A DNA stretch of 64,000 nt from Berberis thunbergii (lineage: Eukaryota > Streptophyta > Magnoliopsida > Ranunculales > Berberidaceae), in assembly GCA_003290165.1 (NCBI GenBank), contig QNQO01000654.1, positions 1 to 64,000 of the forward strand. Reading direction: 5' to 3'. The notes under the pieces are model-generated. The model was given only the letters and a program-made list of their open reading frames with translations, was not told where the DNA came from and did no database searches. Below, piece after piece: positions 35,621-46,113 of the stretch (its first letter is position 1; each line of letters opens with the position of its first letter). Position numbers and translations under genes: made by a program.

Positions 35621-37479
35621 TGATTACGCCCAAACAATACACGAGGTCAATTGCAGTAAAGAATGGGGTGTCGATCCCACGAGGAAAAACGATATACAAA
35701 ACAAGGTTAAGGAAGACAAACTATGTGAAACTAAAGTTAAGAAATTCTAACAAATTTAAAATACGAAATTGAATTTAATTTAATGAAAATTAAGTTTGGA
35801 AAAATCACAAGGTTCCAAGAATCCCTCATAGACTTCACGCACCAACTAGTATTGATTCGCTATGATGACTCAACTACGTGTTTCACATCCCAAACGACGT
35901 AATCGGAAAAATAATTTTTTAATCATTAATATACCCTAATGTAAATGAATTTTAGATTTCACTTCTTCTAAAAAAAAAACACAAAGGTTTGTCATATGTG
36001 ATATCCTAAACTTACGATATATCCGAAGACAATACCGTAATAAATGACGATCACATATAACTAACTTACCGGAATCAATTAATTCTTAAACATCCCACAC
36101 ATAAGAAAAGCGTGACTAAGCTTATATGGAGAAGAAAAGATAATCACCGGAATAATAAAATCTACAAAGAAATCTATGAAATCATTCTCACTGAAATAAC
36201 ATAAATTTCTATATTAAATAGAAGTGATAATCATTAAACATCATTATTCATCGTGAAAACTTCAAGCGAATCAAATGCTAATTTAGTGCGTTACATCTAG
36301 AAGTTCACATCTTCACCTTGCGTGGGGTTTAGTGACTCATGGTGGTGGTGGTCACAGCATCACTGGAGGAGGAACCCATCACTTCCTGTACGTGCACGAA
36401 TCCCGAGAAAAAAAGCTAAATAGGCTCTGTGGTGGCTCTTACAAATTCTCGGGTTGTCAATAGCCAAAACTGTTTTTCAGTTTTTGAAAAACAGTTTTCT
36501 CCCGCCTCACAGTCGCGAGGCTCCCTGGTTCGTCTTCTCCAGCGCGACAGCGCCCTGCTCCGCCTCCGCTGGTTCGCTCCTCGCGAGCTTCTTCGTCGTA
36601 CGAATGTCTCCGGCACCTGCAAGAACAGAGAGAAGGTGAGGGAACAATGGATAATAACAAAAACGGCGAAGGAAGACGAGAAACAGGGAGGTGAAACAGG
36701 GTGGTGCTCTCCCTGTTTCGCGGTGGTAGCGAGGTTCTTGCGGTGGTGGTGGCTCTAACAGAGAGAGGCGTGGAGGAGGGAGAAAACGTGGAGAATAGAG
36801 AAAGAGGAAGGAGGGCGGCTGCGAGGGAGAGAAACAGGGAGGTACTCCCTGTTTCGCGGCAGTGCCGTGCGCGCGGTGGTGGCGATGGTATTCGAGTGAT
36901 GGTGGCGGTGAGAGAGATGGAGGGAGATGGTGGTGGCGGCTGTGTTATGGACAGAGAGAACGGTGGTGAGGACGGTGGCGAGGTCGATGTTTGTATTGTG
37001 AAACAAGGTGGTTAGTGACGGTGGTGAGGACGGTGGTTGGTTAGTGGTGAGAGACCTCTGTCTCTGCCCCGGTGGAGGTGGAGATGGTGGCTGGAAAAGA
37101 GAGGAAGATCCCAAAACGTGGAAGAGAGCTCTCCCCAAAGAGAAGGCAAAAGAGAAACCTAAATAGGGTTCCCCTATTTCCTTGTTAGGCTGGGCTTAGG
37201 ATTCTAGCTTTCTGGGCTTGAGCTTGGGCTTGGTTAAAATAAGTGGACCATGCTTATTCGGGTTAGGCTTAGATGTGTGAACCACTCTTTTGTACCACTA
37301 CTAGAATCAACAAATTAATCATTTTCTCAAATTTGTCGCCTTAATGCGATTTTATCGTTCACTGCGCGCAGATTCCTACAAAAACATAAAAATTGAAATA
37401 ATTAGAATAAAATATATTAATTGAAGCACTAACATATATAAATTAAGGGTTATAATTTGTAATAATTATGTGTATATCA
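35621..37479 (-). repeat. 5' LTR (right) of the gag-only element
   Basis: 1,859 bp. It differs from the left LTR by an extra 83 bp (35864-35946), a short gaaacaggg duplication near 36683, an extra gaggacggtggt block near 37025, and scattered substitutions. Confidence 0.9.
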
Positions 37480-37484
37480 ATCCT

Positions 37485-37975
37485 CTCCTCCTCCTCGCGT
37501 CTGCTCCTCCTCGTTGATTGCTCATCCTCATCGACTGCTCCTCCTTCTCCTCTTCGCGCCTGCTCCTCCTCCTCGATGGGAACTGCTCCTCTCCTGCTCC
37601 GCTCCTCCTCCTTGACTCTGCTCCGCTCCTCTCCTGCGCCGCTCCTCCTCAACGAAGGCCACTCTGCTCCGTTCCTGCTCCTCCTCCTCTGCGCCGCTCG
37701 CACTGCTCCTGCTTCTCCTTCTTCTGGTATGTAATTTCATAATTTTTGTTAATTTATCTTTTGAAATTAAAACTTAAATTTATCTTCAAAAATTTTATAC
37801 CCTGAAATCAGATAATCCTGAAATTCATACTATTGAAATCAGATAATCCTGAAATTTATACCCTAAAATTTTTTTACCCTGAAATTCATGATAATCCTGC
37901 AAAATTTTTACAAATTTTTGTTCAATTATACTATTGAAATTCATGATAATCCTGCAAAAATTTTACAAATTTTTG
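37485..37975 (+). repeat. MULE left TIR, inner part
   Basis: Starts with the GC-rich ctcctcctcctcgcgtctgc block and continues into repeated cctgaaatca / attcatgataatcctgca units. The whole is matched in reverse complement at about 42400-42780. Confidence 0.85.
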
Positions 37976-38004
37976 TATGTTGAAATAAGGATCTTAACCC
38001 AACA

Positions 38005-38394
38005 ATGACATACAAGGCATATATGGTATATCGCGGTCGTGTCCCTGGAATTTACACAACTTAGCAAGATTGTTCAATCCAAGTAACAGGATACAGAGGT
38101 AATTTGTACAAGGGTTTTGCCTTAGTTGCCGAGACTCATGCTAGTTATGAAGAGTGGGTTCGCTCAGAAGTGGTGGAATATAACGATGAGGCAAGCTCAT
38201 CATCTGCTGCAGAGGTCAAAAATAAGAACTGCGAGGCAAGAAATCTCCTCAAAGCCAATCAGTATCATACTCGCGCGGGTGAAGCTGAAGCGAGCAATGA
38301 TAAATGGGCTTTGACAAGGGATTTGATTAATGCACTGCTAGTGGTGTTTCTTATGATAATGGTAGTTTTTTTGTTCAAACTTGTGGCATTTTGA
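38005..38394 (+). pseudogene. RNase H1-N / viroplasmin-like domain with membrane tail
   Basis: The ATG at 38005 opens a frame reading KAYMVYRGRVPGIYTT, then a TAG at 38062-38064, then QDCSIQVTGYRGNLYKGFAL. This is the small hybrid-binding fold found at the N-terminus of eukaryotic RNase H1 and in caulimovirus inclusion-body proteins (Pfam PF01693 type). The RNase H catalytic domain is absent. The frame ends in an acidic spacer and a hydrophobic helix (DLINALLVVFLMIMVVFLF) with a stop at 38392-38394. It lies just inside the MULE's left TIR, on the strand opposite the transposase. Total 129 codons, one of them a stop, so probably inactive here. Confidence 0.75.
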
Positions 38395-38692
38395 ATTCTT
38401 TGTAAGTGGTGTTTCAAACGTGTATTGAGTTATGTTATGAATGAATGTATATTTTGTTAATATCAGGAATAGGAATGCTTATATAGTGACCCATAAGTCA
38501 GTGTTTGGAGGATGTGTCATTAACTATTTTTTGTTAGTTTTAAAGCTTCCACATGCCAAGTTTTACAAAAAACTTATCCAATATCAGTTCACACTATAAC
38601 CAAAGTTTTACAAGTGTAGTGACTAATAGCCATTCAGATTGGTTGCAATTCCTTCAACATATAGAATACATACAAGTGATTACGTAAGTTGT
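38395..38692. other. MULE interior, no feature seen
   Basis: AT-rich spacer between two convergent coding relics. It probably contains their 3' ends. Confidence 0.4.
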
Positions 38693-38915
38693 TTACCAAG
38701 GTGAAGCAGAACCCATAGGAGGAACTAAATTGCCAAGCTGATGCTCAATCTGCTCAATATGTGGAGTCTGATTGCTAGAAGAAAGGCTAGGAACATTATG
38801 ATGAGATGAGCCTACCATTGTGTCTGAAACTTGCTGTATTTGGACCTCATTCCATTGTTGCATGAACTGATTTCAGTAGTTTTCTTGCAAGGTGTTGAAC
38901 CTGTTGAACCTCACA
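38693..38915 (-). pseudogene. Probable terminal exon of the MULE transposase
   Basis: Minus-strand frame ending TGG-TAA at 38693-38695. It reads RFNRFNTLQENY, a TGA, NQFMQQWNEVQIQQVSD, TMVGSSHHNVPSLSSSNQTP and IEQIEHQLGNLVPPMGSASP. The Gln/Ser-rich coding-like text lies on the same strand as the transposase, about 1.6 kb downstream, and could be its 3' exon. No family could be assigned, and the upstream exon boundary is uncertain. Confidence 0.4.
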
Positions 38916-39468
38916 ACTCAAAAACCACTACAACAATTGTTGAACTCATTCCATTGTTGCATGAACCGATTTCATTATAAGCAAAAACCACTACAAACAA
39001 GGAATCATTCCAAAAGCATAGTGGTATCCGCTTCTTCAAGAAGACCATCCACTGTTATTAATTAATTTAGTTGCTTTCACTACATGAGAGACTTATAAAA
39101 TAAGAAGCATGGGGTTTCTTTTGTCACCATTCAATAACTTGAGAAGAAGGTAAGGATTTCTTTTATCTGTTATAACCTTAACTCATTCCATTTGCAAAAC
39201 ATAAAATCACTCACAAACATAAAATCACCTTCAACAAACAAGGAATCATTGAGAAGATGCAAGAGTCTATTAAAGATTTGAAATGGCAAAGGATTCAACA
39301 TATATAGTATACATAGTTTTTCCAAACCAATATTCTTGTCTGGTGTATCAACATTACAAACACTTCCAAACCTTACACCCTTGTCTAAATCTAAGAAATC
39401 AATTATAATTAGATTACAAACACTCCTAAACCCAGCATCCATCAAGATCTAATGAATTCAGGTAGAAC
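38916..39468. other. MULE interior, no feature seen
   Basis: AT-rich. Repeated ccattgttgcatgaac (about 38856 and 38951) shows a small local duplication. No gene supported. Confidence 0.4.
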
Positions 39469-39702
39469 TTGGCCCAATTCAATGACCCGACAGAATATGA
39501 TATCTTGGGATCAAACTCAAGTTTGGTGAGTGGTACTGCTAGTACCCATAGGTGTCAGATCTGCAACAGGACATTCCCAACTGGTCAAGCTTTGGGAGGC
39601 CACAAGAGGTGTCACTGGACTCCAGTTGAAGTTCATCCGAACTCACTGACCTTACAATTTCATGAGGAAGCACCTGCAAACATGGAAATTTCACTGAGCT
39701 AA
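39469..39702 (+). pseudogene. Captured C2H2 zinc-finger (ZAT-type) fragment
   Basis: A 77-codon frame with no ATG start. It contains one complete plant-specific finger, [20 protein letters not shown] followed by RCH, with the QALGGH motif of ZAT/AZF repressors. In that family the [19 protein letters not shown] form is the second finger, so the first finger and N-terminus are missing. The residues after the finger do not show the usual DLN-type repression motif. It sits inside the MULE TIRs, opposite in strand to the transposase, and is best read as transduplicated host sequence. Confidence 0.7.
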
Positions 39703-40481
39703 ACTATATATAAATATTTTATGTATGAGAAGGTAGCTTGATTGAATTCCATACATTCTGTATGTCTGATCAGACTTCTAGAGGTACCTGTGAGAGCATT
39801 TCTTAAAAACATAAGTTCATCTAAATTTCTAACTTTAGCAATTTTGCAAGTTTTAGCTTGCTACTGCTGACGTTCTAATCCTAGGTAGGGTGTTGGAGTT
39901 CGCCACTAGCAGATTATGAACTTCCACAAATAAAAAATTTCCTCTGCAGTAGACAGTGGATTGCTTTGCTTCCTTTATCACCACTTTTTCTCTTATTTTT
40001 CATCACAAACAAGTTCTCAGTCTTTGAAGAAAATATGAGACAAATCTAGTTTTGGGATTTTGGCTCGCTCCTAGAATGATGGGATCAAGTTAACCCTTCA
40101 AATTTTAGCACAAAAACCTTTCAAAATTTTTAAGCTTCAATCATGACTTGTGAATCATATAAATAGTCAAGTGGTTGTGATGAAAATAAAAATGACATCA
40201 ATGACTTATTAGCTCAAGTTGCAATTTAAAGTTAAAAGAGAGGCAGAAACGAAGAAAGAAAAGGAAAGAAGAACTTGAACTCATTCTAGAAAATTGCTTC
40301 AAAATAACTGCAAGGTGTGACAAACAAAAAAAAGTTGCCAATGAAAGTGTTCAATTGTTATACCATTGGAACTTGCAACTTTAGAGCGTATTATACACCC
40401 CAAATTGTTTCTTGATAAGAGTTAAAAGCATTTCATATCTCATTAGATGTAATTACATACAAAACATATCAGCGATTCAAT
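39703..40481. other. MULE interior, no feature seen
   Basis: AT-rich with no coding signal. It may hold an intron of the transposase gene between 40482 and the putative last exon at 38915. Confidence 0.35.
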
Positions 40482-42278
40482 TTAAAAACACTGTTGAAAA
40501 TTACATGTCTGCATGAATATGGCTTTTCTTGTATGAGCCCTCTTCACATATTTTCTCCACCTCCGAAGAACATATTTATCAGGTATAGCATGAATATGGC
40601 TTTCAAACAACACTTTCAATACATGTTTGCATAAGATTCCCTTGAACTCAAACAATTGACAATTACACTTGATATTGAAGTCGGCAACGTTAAAATTTAC
40701 TATAAAATTGACTGAACGCCGTCTATCTCGTATCACCAAGTCTTCTCTAACAATGTATACCTCAAAGCCACTTTCATCTATAACTTTACTACTTATTGTA
40801 CAACATATATTCCATGTTATCTATTGTTGGAACTCCTTAAATTTTTTTGTAGTGTAGGACGTTTGAAAAGTTATCTCTATTGCATAAGGAGTAATGCAAG
40901 GGATCACTCGGTTATACGATTTAAAGTCCGAATCAGCTTCCTTTTGAACCTTACTTCGTAGTGCATTATCATATTGTTCAACGAACTGCTTCAAAGTGGT
41001 CTTCGAATTTACATAACCATCAAAAAAAATATTCATGCTTTCACTCATTTGAGTTGAAGACATCCCCGCCCAAAAAGTAGATCTTTGATATGTTGGCACC
41101 CAACGCATTCTTTCAAGATATAATCCTCTCAACCAATCATTTTCTTGTAGACAATATTTCTCAATGAAACCATGCCAATTTACTTCAAACTCTTCATGAG
41201 ACAAAGAATCGTAAACTGCTCTTTGCATTGCACACTTTATTGCCTCATATTGATTGTAACCAGACAATTTTTCAGGCAACTTTTTCATAATATGCCACAA
41301 GCACCATCTGCGTCGTGCGTTGGGAAATACAATTTCAACGGCTCTCTTCACTGCCCTATCTTGATCAATGATTATTGCGGTCGGAGCATTGTCATTCATA
41401 CACACTAGCCAAGTTTTGAAAAGTCAAACAAACTCTTCAATGGTCTCACCACATATCAATCCACATCCCAAAAGAATTGACTGACCGTGATGGTTCACCC
41501 CAATAAAATGAGCAAATGGCATGTCATACTTATTCGTTAAGTATGTAGTGTCAAAGGTAACAACATCTCCAAACTCCTTGTAAGCTGCTCTGCTCCATGC
41601 ATCAGCCCAAAAGACATTTCGCAATCTCCCTTTATTGTCCAAATCCATCATATAAAAGAAATTAGCATTGTTAGCTTGCATTTTTTGGAAATAGTTATGA
41701 ATGGCCTCCGCATCTCCCTCCCCAAGTCTCAATTTCCTCATTTTATCCAAATAATTGTAACAATCTTTCTGAGAAAATTGCAGAATATCATGACCACCAG
41801 CTTCAACCACACATGAAGTAAAATTCTTATTTGGCCTAATACCTGCCCTATCATTATAATCTAGCTTCTTCTTCGCATATGAGCTCATAACTCTATTTTT
41901 TGGATAAAATCTTGATTTTTCGGGGCTCAATTCATGATTGTGAGCTACTGTTACTTTTGTCACTAACACATCACCATCAGAAAGTATTTTACCTCTAATT
42001 TTAGCCATACATCCACATTTAGCTGTACCCCGCATGTTTACAACACTTTGTGATTGACTTATATGTTGCCCAGACCGACCACATGCAAGCGTTAAGTATA
42101 TAGTTTTTCCATTTTCATCTTTTTCTGTATTCTTTATTTTTACTGAAAATCCTATTTTATCATAATAATAACGTTTGTACTCATCAATGTCGCATAATTT
42201 CATCCCTTCTGTAGGATCCCTTATCTCTTCTAAATTTTTTTCATTTTCCATCAATTCAATATCTTCTACACTATCCAT
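40482..42278 (-). pseudogene. MULE transposase, FAR1/FHY3 type
   Basis: One continuous minus-strand frame of 599 codons from the ATG at 42278, with stops at codon 285 (41424-41426) and codon 486 (40821-40823). Order: a FAR1 DNA-binding domain at about residues 36-118 (YYYDKIGFSVKIKN, C66, C88, C90, H113, H115); the MULE DDE core with Asp 243 (VVTFDTTYLTNKYDMPFAHF) and Asp 305 (AIIIDQDRAVKRAVE), then WCLWHIMKKLPEKL; and a SWIM zinc finger at about 538-552 (CNC, then CKH: C538, C540, C550, H552). This enzyme would bind the TIRs and cut and move the element. With only two nonsense changes in an otherwise open frame, decay is recent. Confidence 0.92.
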
Positions 42279-42399
42279 CCCTTATATACCTATTAAAGGA
42301 GTAGTTATCATCAGATATGTAATCTTTAAAATGTTTTACAACTATGCTAAAATTATGATTGGTTTATACAAATTTTTTTTTTAATAAAATCTATTTTTT

Positions 42400-42930
42400 T
42401 AACAAAAATTTGCAGGATTATCATGAATTTCAGTAGTATAATTGATCAAAATTTTGTAAAATTTTTGCAGGATTATCATGAATTTCAGGGTATAAATTTC
42501 AGGATTATCTGATTTCAGTAGTATGAATTTCAGGGTATAAATTTTTTGAAGATAAATTTAAGTTTTAATTTCAGTATAATTTCAGAAGATAAATTAACAA
42601 AAATTATGAAATTACATACCAGAAGAAGGAGGAGCAAGAGTAGTGCGAGCGGCGCAGAGGAGGAGGAGCAAGAGCGGCGCAGTAGATGAGCTGAGCAGAG
42701 TGGCGTTCGTCGAGGAGGAGGAGCAGTCGATGAGTAGGAGCAGTCGACGAGGTGGAGCAGACGCGAGGAAGAGGAGAGGATGCAAGGGTTTCGGGTTAGC
42801 TCTTGCAATTCGCAGAGAAGCAGACCATGTTGAATGGTTCCCCACGTGCCAAACACCCTCTCGATGGCACGTGCCTGGGATGGTCCGGACCATTCGCGGG
42901 CTATAGTCGTGGGCTGTGTCGAATTACTCA
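42400..42930 (-). repeat. MULE right TIR
   Basis: Inverted partner of 29832-29970 plus 37485-37975. From the outside inward: gagtaattcgacacagccc, the cgcgaatggtccggacc block, cgggttagctcttgcaattc, the GC-rich block, then the repeated gaatttcagggtataaattt block. Confidence 0.88.
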
Positions 42931-42939
42931 AAGATTGAA

Positions 42940-43614
42940 GGTCATTACAGTTTGAGAAACACTCATTTTTCTCTATTGAGATCTCTCTCTCTCTCTCTCA
43001 CTCGTCTGTATCTTCACATGGCTTCAAATAATAGATGACGACTATATAGCTTTTTTTCTTATTTGTTTCAAATCTAACTGTCTGATTGATTGGTTTCTCC
43101 AATTCTTAGAAGTCAGTATAAAGTGACTTTACAATGACAATGGGACAATGCGACTTGTAATGGGAAATGTGACAATGTGATTTTATAATGGGAAATGGGA
43201 CAATGTTACTTTACAGTAGGATGTGTTTTTTGTGTGTCTGAGTGGGGTAGGTGTGGATGTGTTTATAGTGTTACAACTTTACAATTTTAGCTGAGATATT
43301 TCACAATGAAATAACAGAAACAATAGTTTATAATGAAAGAACAATGATATTAATAGTGTACTGTTGATAAATTACTGTTTATAAACTTTAGCTGAGATAT
43401 TAGTAGGCTACTGTTTATAATGAAACAACATAAATTAGCTACATTTTTTTATTGTATATGTTGATATTATTTATTAACAATTTAATATTTATAAATAGTT
43501 ATTTGTCATACTATTTTATATAGATGGTATTATCTACTTTGTGATAATATTGAAATTACCTACTTTGTGCTTTATGTTAAAATCTTTGAAACTTGTTATC
43601 TAGTAGCATCATAA
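42940..43614. other. Sequence right of the MULE, (tc)n tract
   Basis: A short (tc)n tract at about 42984-43002, then AT-rich sequence with repeated gggaaatg.gacaatg units at 43137-43210. No gene supported. Confidence 0.45.
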
Positions 43615-43887
43615 ATGGGATATTCAAAACAAGGAAGGGAGCAATATAACCAGTGGACCTTGCAAGAGAGCAAAATGTTGTTAGTATTGCACAACTTTCT
43701 TCGTAAAGAGTGTCGTTCTGATGAATTTCCAATTGAAGAAGACGACGAGCCTTCACCACAACTGGAAGAAGAAGAAGAAGAAAATTTTCCAACCCAAGAT
43801 CATCAACGAGATAAGGCTAATGAATGGAGAGCAACTATATCTTCAGATATGTGGAGAGATGTTGTGAGTGTCGGGAGTCAACGATGA
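43615..43887 (+). pseudogene. PIF/Harbinger transposase C-terminal remnant
   Basis: The frame reads KMLLVLHNFLRKECRSDEF, then an acidic stretch, then ANEWRATISSDMWRD and a stop. The LHNF motif followed by an acidic linker and a final R..I...MW element is the usual end of HARBI1/ALP1-like DDE transposases. The catalytic core upstream is absent or unrecognisable, so only the last exon survives. Confidence 0.65.
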
Positions 43888-44559
43888 GCAATAAAGAAAG
43901 TAAATTTTTTATTGGATAATTATTTGCATTATTTCTTATTTTCAAAAGAAAAATAATTATTTGTATTACTTTTGGACCATATTCAATGTATTTGAATTTT
44001 TTTTTAATTTGAAATAAAATTCACGTAGCATATAAACGATTGTTTTATTGATATTTGAGGGATATTTTATAATTTGTGTTGATATGGATAACAATGTAGG
44101 TGATGTTATTTCATAACTTCCGATGATTAATAGCATATTCATAAGAATTTATAGAAATTTATAAGAATCAATAGAAATCCATAACAATCATTTATAAAAT
44201 TCAGAAAATCCAATAATAAAAATCCATCAAAATCCAATGGATTATGTAAAATCCACAATACATCAAAGTTCAACGGATTCTGTAAACTCCTTTGAAATAT
44301 TTTAAAATCCATGAGATTTAAAGTTTTTCACAGTCTATTAAAATCCATAATTGAATACCCCCTGTAAGTTAGTTGAATGGCATGCACGTCTGACATCGAG
44401 AGAATAATTAAAGAATTATTAGTAAAGCCGCCATAAAGTCAACTAGTTGTCAAAACACTTGAGATTCCGTAAATTCATGTTTCTTGCTATGTTCTCTTTA
44501 CTTTTTCCTTCTCCGTGAATGTCCTTCGCTTTTTCTTTATTTGGTTAAACTAGGCCATA
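43888..44559. other. Intergenic, no feature seen
   Basis: AT-rich, with a run of related short direct repeats (aaatccat, aatccaat) at about 44150-44350. No gene supported. Confidence 0.4.
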
Positions 44560-45762
44560 CTGGGGTGGGCATGGTCCGGATCAGTTCCAAATTTGGAGGA
44601 ACCTAACTCGAACCGTTTAAAATTAACGGATCCGGTCCGGTTCGGATCCCCTCATTTTGAACATTGGAACCGAACCTAACTTGAACCGTTTGGAACGGTC
44701 CGGTTCCTACGGTTCCAAATCTACAACAAATCTTTCTATTCCCAATTCACACATAGTACAATTCAACATCCAATTCAAACCAATCTCTCAAACAATATAG
44801 AAAGTGTCTACAACTCAGCTGTCCTGAAAATTTCTTCAAACAGATTTTGAATCCAAATTATTTCAACAACTCAAATTCAATCAAATTATTTCTTCAAACA
44901 GATTTTGAATCCAGATTTTGAAAACAGTATATTCTCCACATTTTAATTGATGCTATAACCTTACTCAAAACATAGCTAAAAAATCGTACCTGTCCATCAT
45001 AACGCTCCACGTAACCACATCTCGATAGAACATTTTATCAAACACAAGGTGCGCCTTTAAAATGCACCCACGAGCAGCATAAACCTTCATCAGCCTAAAT
45101 GAAGAAGATGTCAATAAGCCTCAACCTTTAGCTGAACCTTGGAAGAAGATGCTCTTTCTCGTCAATCATCTTAAGCATGCTCTTCAACTGCTTCGCTGAA
45201 GCTTCGGCGTCAAACACACACAGTGCAATCGAAGAAGAAGCATCATTAGAGCATCAAATACACACATTGCTTCGGCGTCAAACACACACAGTGACACACT
45301 TGCTCGTATTTTCGAACTTCTCTTTCGCCATTAGAGCTGCTGAAGAAGAAGAGGCAATCGAAGCAGAGAGAGACAGAGAGGTGAAGAGGGAGAGAGAGAA
45401 AGAGAGTTACGAAGAAGAAGAGATGGAGGAGTAGTGAAGGCGGCCTGCGCGGGCTGCTGCTGCGGCCCTGCGGGTGATTGTTTCTTCTCACTTTCTCCTC
45501 TTCTTTACTGCCATTCCTATTTAGGTTTTTAATTTCTAAATGTGTTTTGAAACGGGTCCAACCCGGACCGTTTCTTTTAAAAAAATACGAATCGGGACCG
45601 GACCGTTTATAACGGATCCGGACCGATCCGAACCGCTTATAACGGATCCGGACCGATCTGAACCGTATCTACAAATACAAAATTAAAATCCGGACCGTTT
45701 ATAGCAAAACGGTTCGATTCGGTTTGAACCTGCAGATCCTCAACCCGTTTGCCCACCCCCAG
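44560..45762. mobile_element. hAT-type non-autonomous element
   Basis: The ends ctggggtgggcat and ttgcccacccccag are inverted repeats of the hAT type. Sub-terminal ggatccggaccgatccgaac motifs crowd both ends in opposite orientation. The flanks aggccata and aggcctta look like a one-mismatch 8-bp duplication, though the exact boundary is off by a base or two. The interior (about 45000-45480) is a GA-rich, exon-like sequence of unknown source; no transposase. Confidence 0.7.
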
Positions 45763-45939
45763 GCCTTAGTGCTCGTTAGAACGGTGTGGTGCCTCTAATA
45801 ACATAATGTGTGAGCCTTTATCGTTCGCCTTCGCATTTGCCAATTGCTATGATTTAGACAAATTTTAGATAGGTGCTCTAATAGATAGCATTGGGTATAA
45901 CATAACCAAACTAATCCAAAATATCTGTCCGCACCTCTC

Positions 45940-46113
45940 ACACCAACACCATATATAAACCCCAAAGTCCCATTTTTTCACTTCTTCTCCCTCTCGTCTC
46001 AATCTGAAACCCTCCTAAAACCCTCTTTCCCAATTCAACTCTCCATAATTTCTATATCATCTTCTTCATCCAAACCTCCTCTTCAAACCTAGTCCACCCC
46101 ACTTCTCGAAACC
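45940..46113 (+). promoter_or_regulatory. Core promoter and leader of the 46.1 kb gene
   Basis: A TATA box, catatataaacc, lies at about 45949-45960, followed by a CT-rich leader to the ATG at 46114. The start context is gaaaccatgag. Confidence 0.6.

Larger units (their letters stand above)
29971..37479 (-). mobile_element. Gag-only LTR retrotransposon nested in the MULE TIR
   Basis: A 7,509-bp element with LTRs 29971-31715 and 35621-37479 and an exact 5-bp duplication atcct (29966-29970 and 37480-37484). Read on the minus strand the 5' LTR is the right one. It is followed by a tRNA-Asp type primer site and a partial gag; a polypurine tract precedes the left LTR. There is no protease, RT, RNase H or integrase, so it depended on another element. 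The tRNA-Asp primer and gag style suggest the Athila/Tat side of Ty3/gypsy (inference). Confidence 0.92.
29832..42930. mobile_element. Mutator-like (MULE) element with long TIRs, nested insertion
   Basis: An exact 9-bp duplication aagattgaa lies at 29823-29831 and 42931-42939. The left end agtaattctacacagcc matches the reverse complement of the right end (gagtaattcgacacagcc). The inverted repeats run inward for at least 500 bp: 29832-29970 plus 37485 to about 37975 on the left, about 42400-42930 on the right. They share the cccgcgaatggtccggacc block, the GC-rich gctcctcctcc block and the repeated cctgaaattcatgataatcc block. A 7.5 kb LTR element interrupts the left TIR. Without it the MULE is about 5.6 kb. 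Cargo: viroplasmin-like ORF, zinc-finger fragment, FAR1-type transposase. Confidence 0.9.

Noticed and set aside
37443..37742. Ser/Leu-rich and Arg/Glu-rich ORFs
   Set aside because: They read through the GC-rich trinucleotide-like block of the MULE TIR and recur inverted at 42530-42931.
45177..45434. Glu/Arg-rich ORF inside the hAT element at 44560
   Set aside because: GA-rich composition; no domain; the frame on the other strand is equally open.
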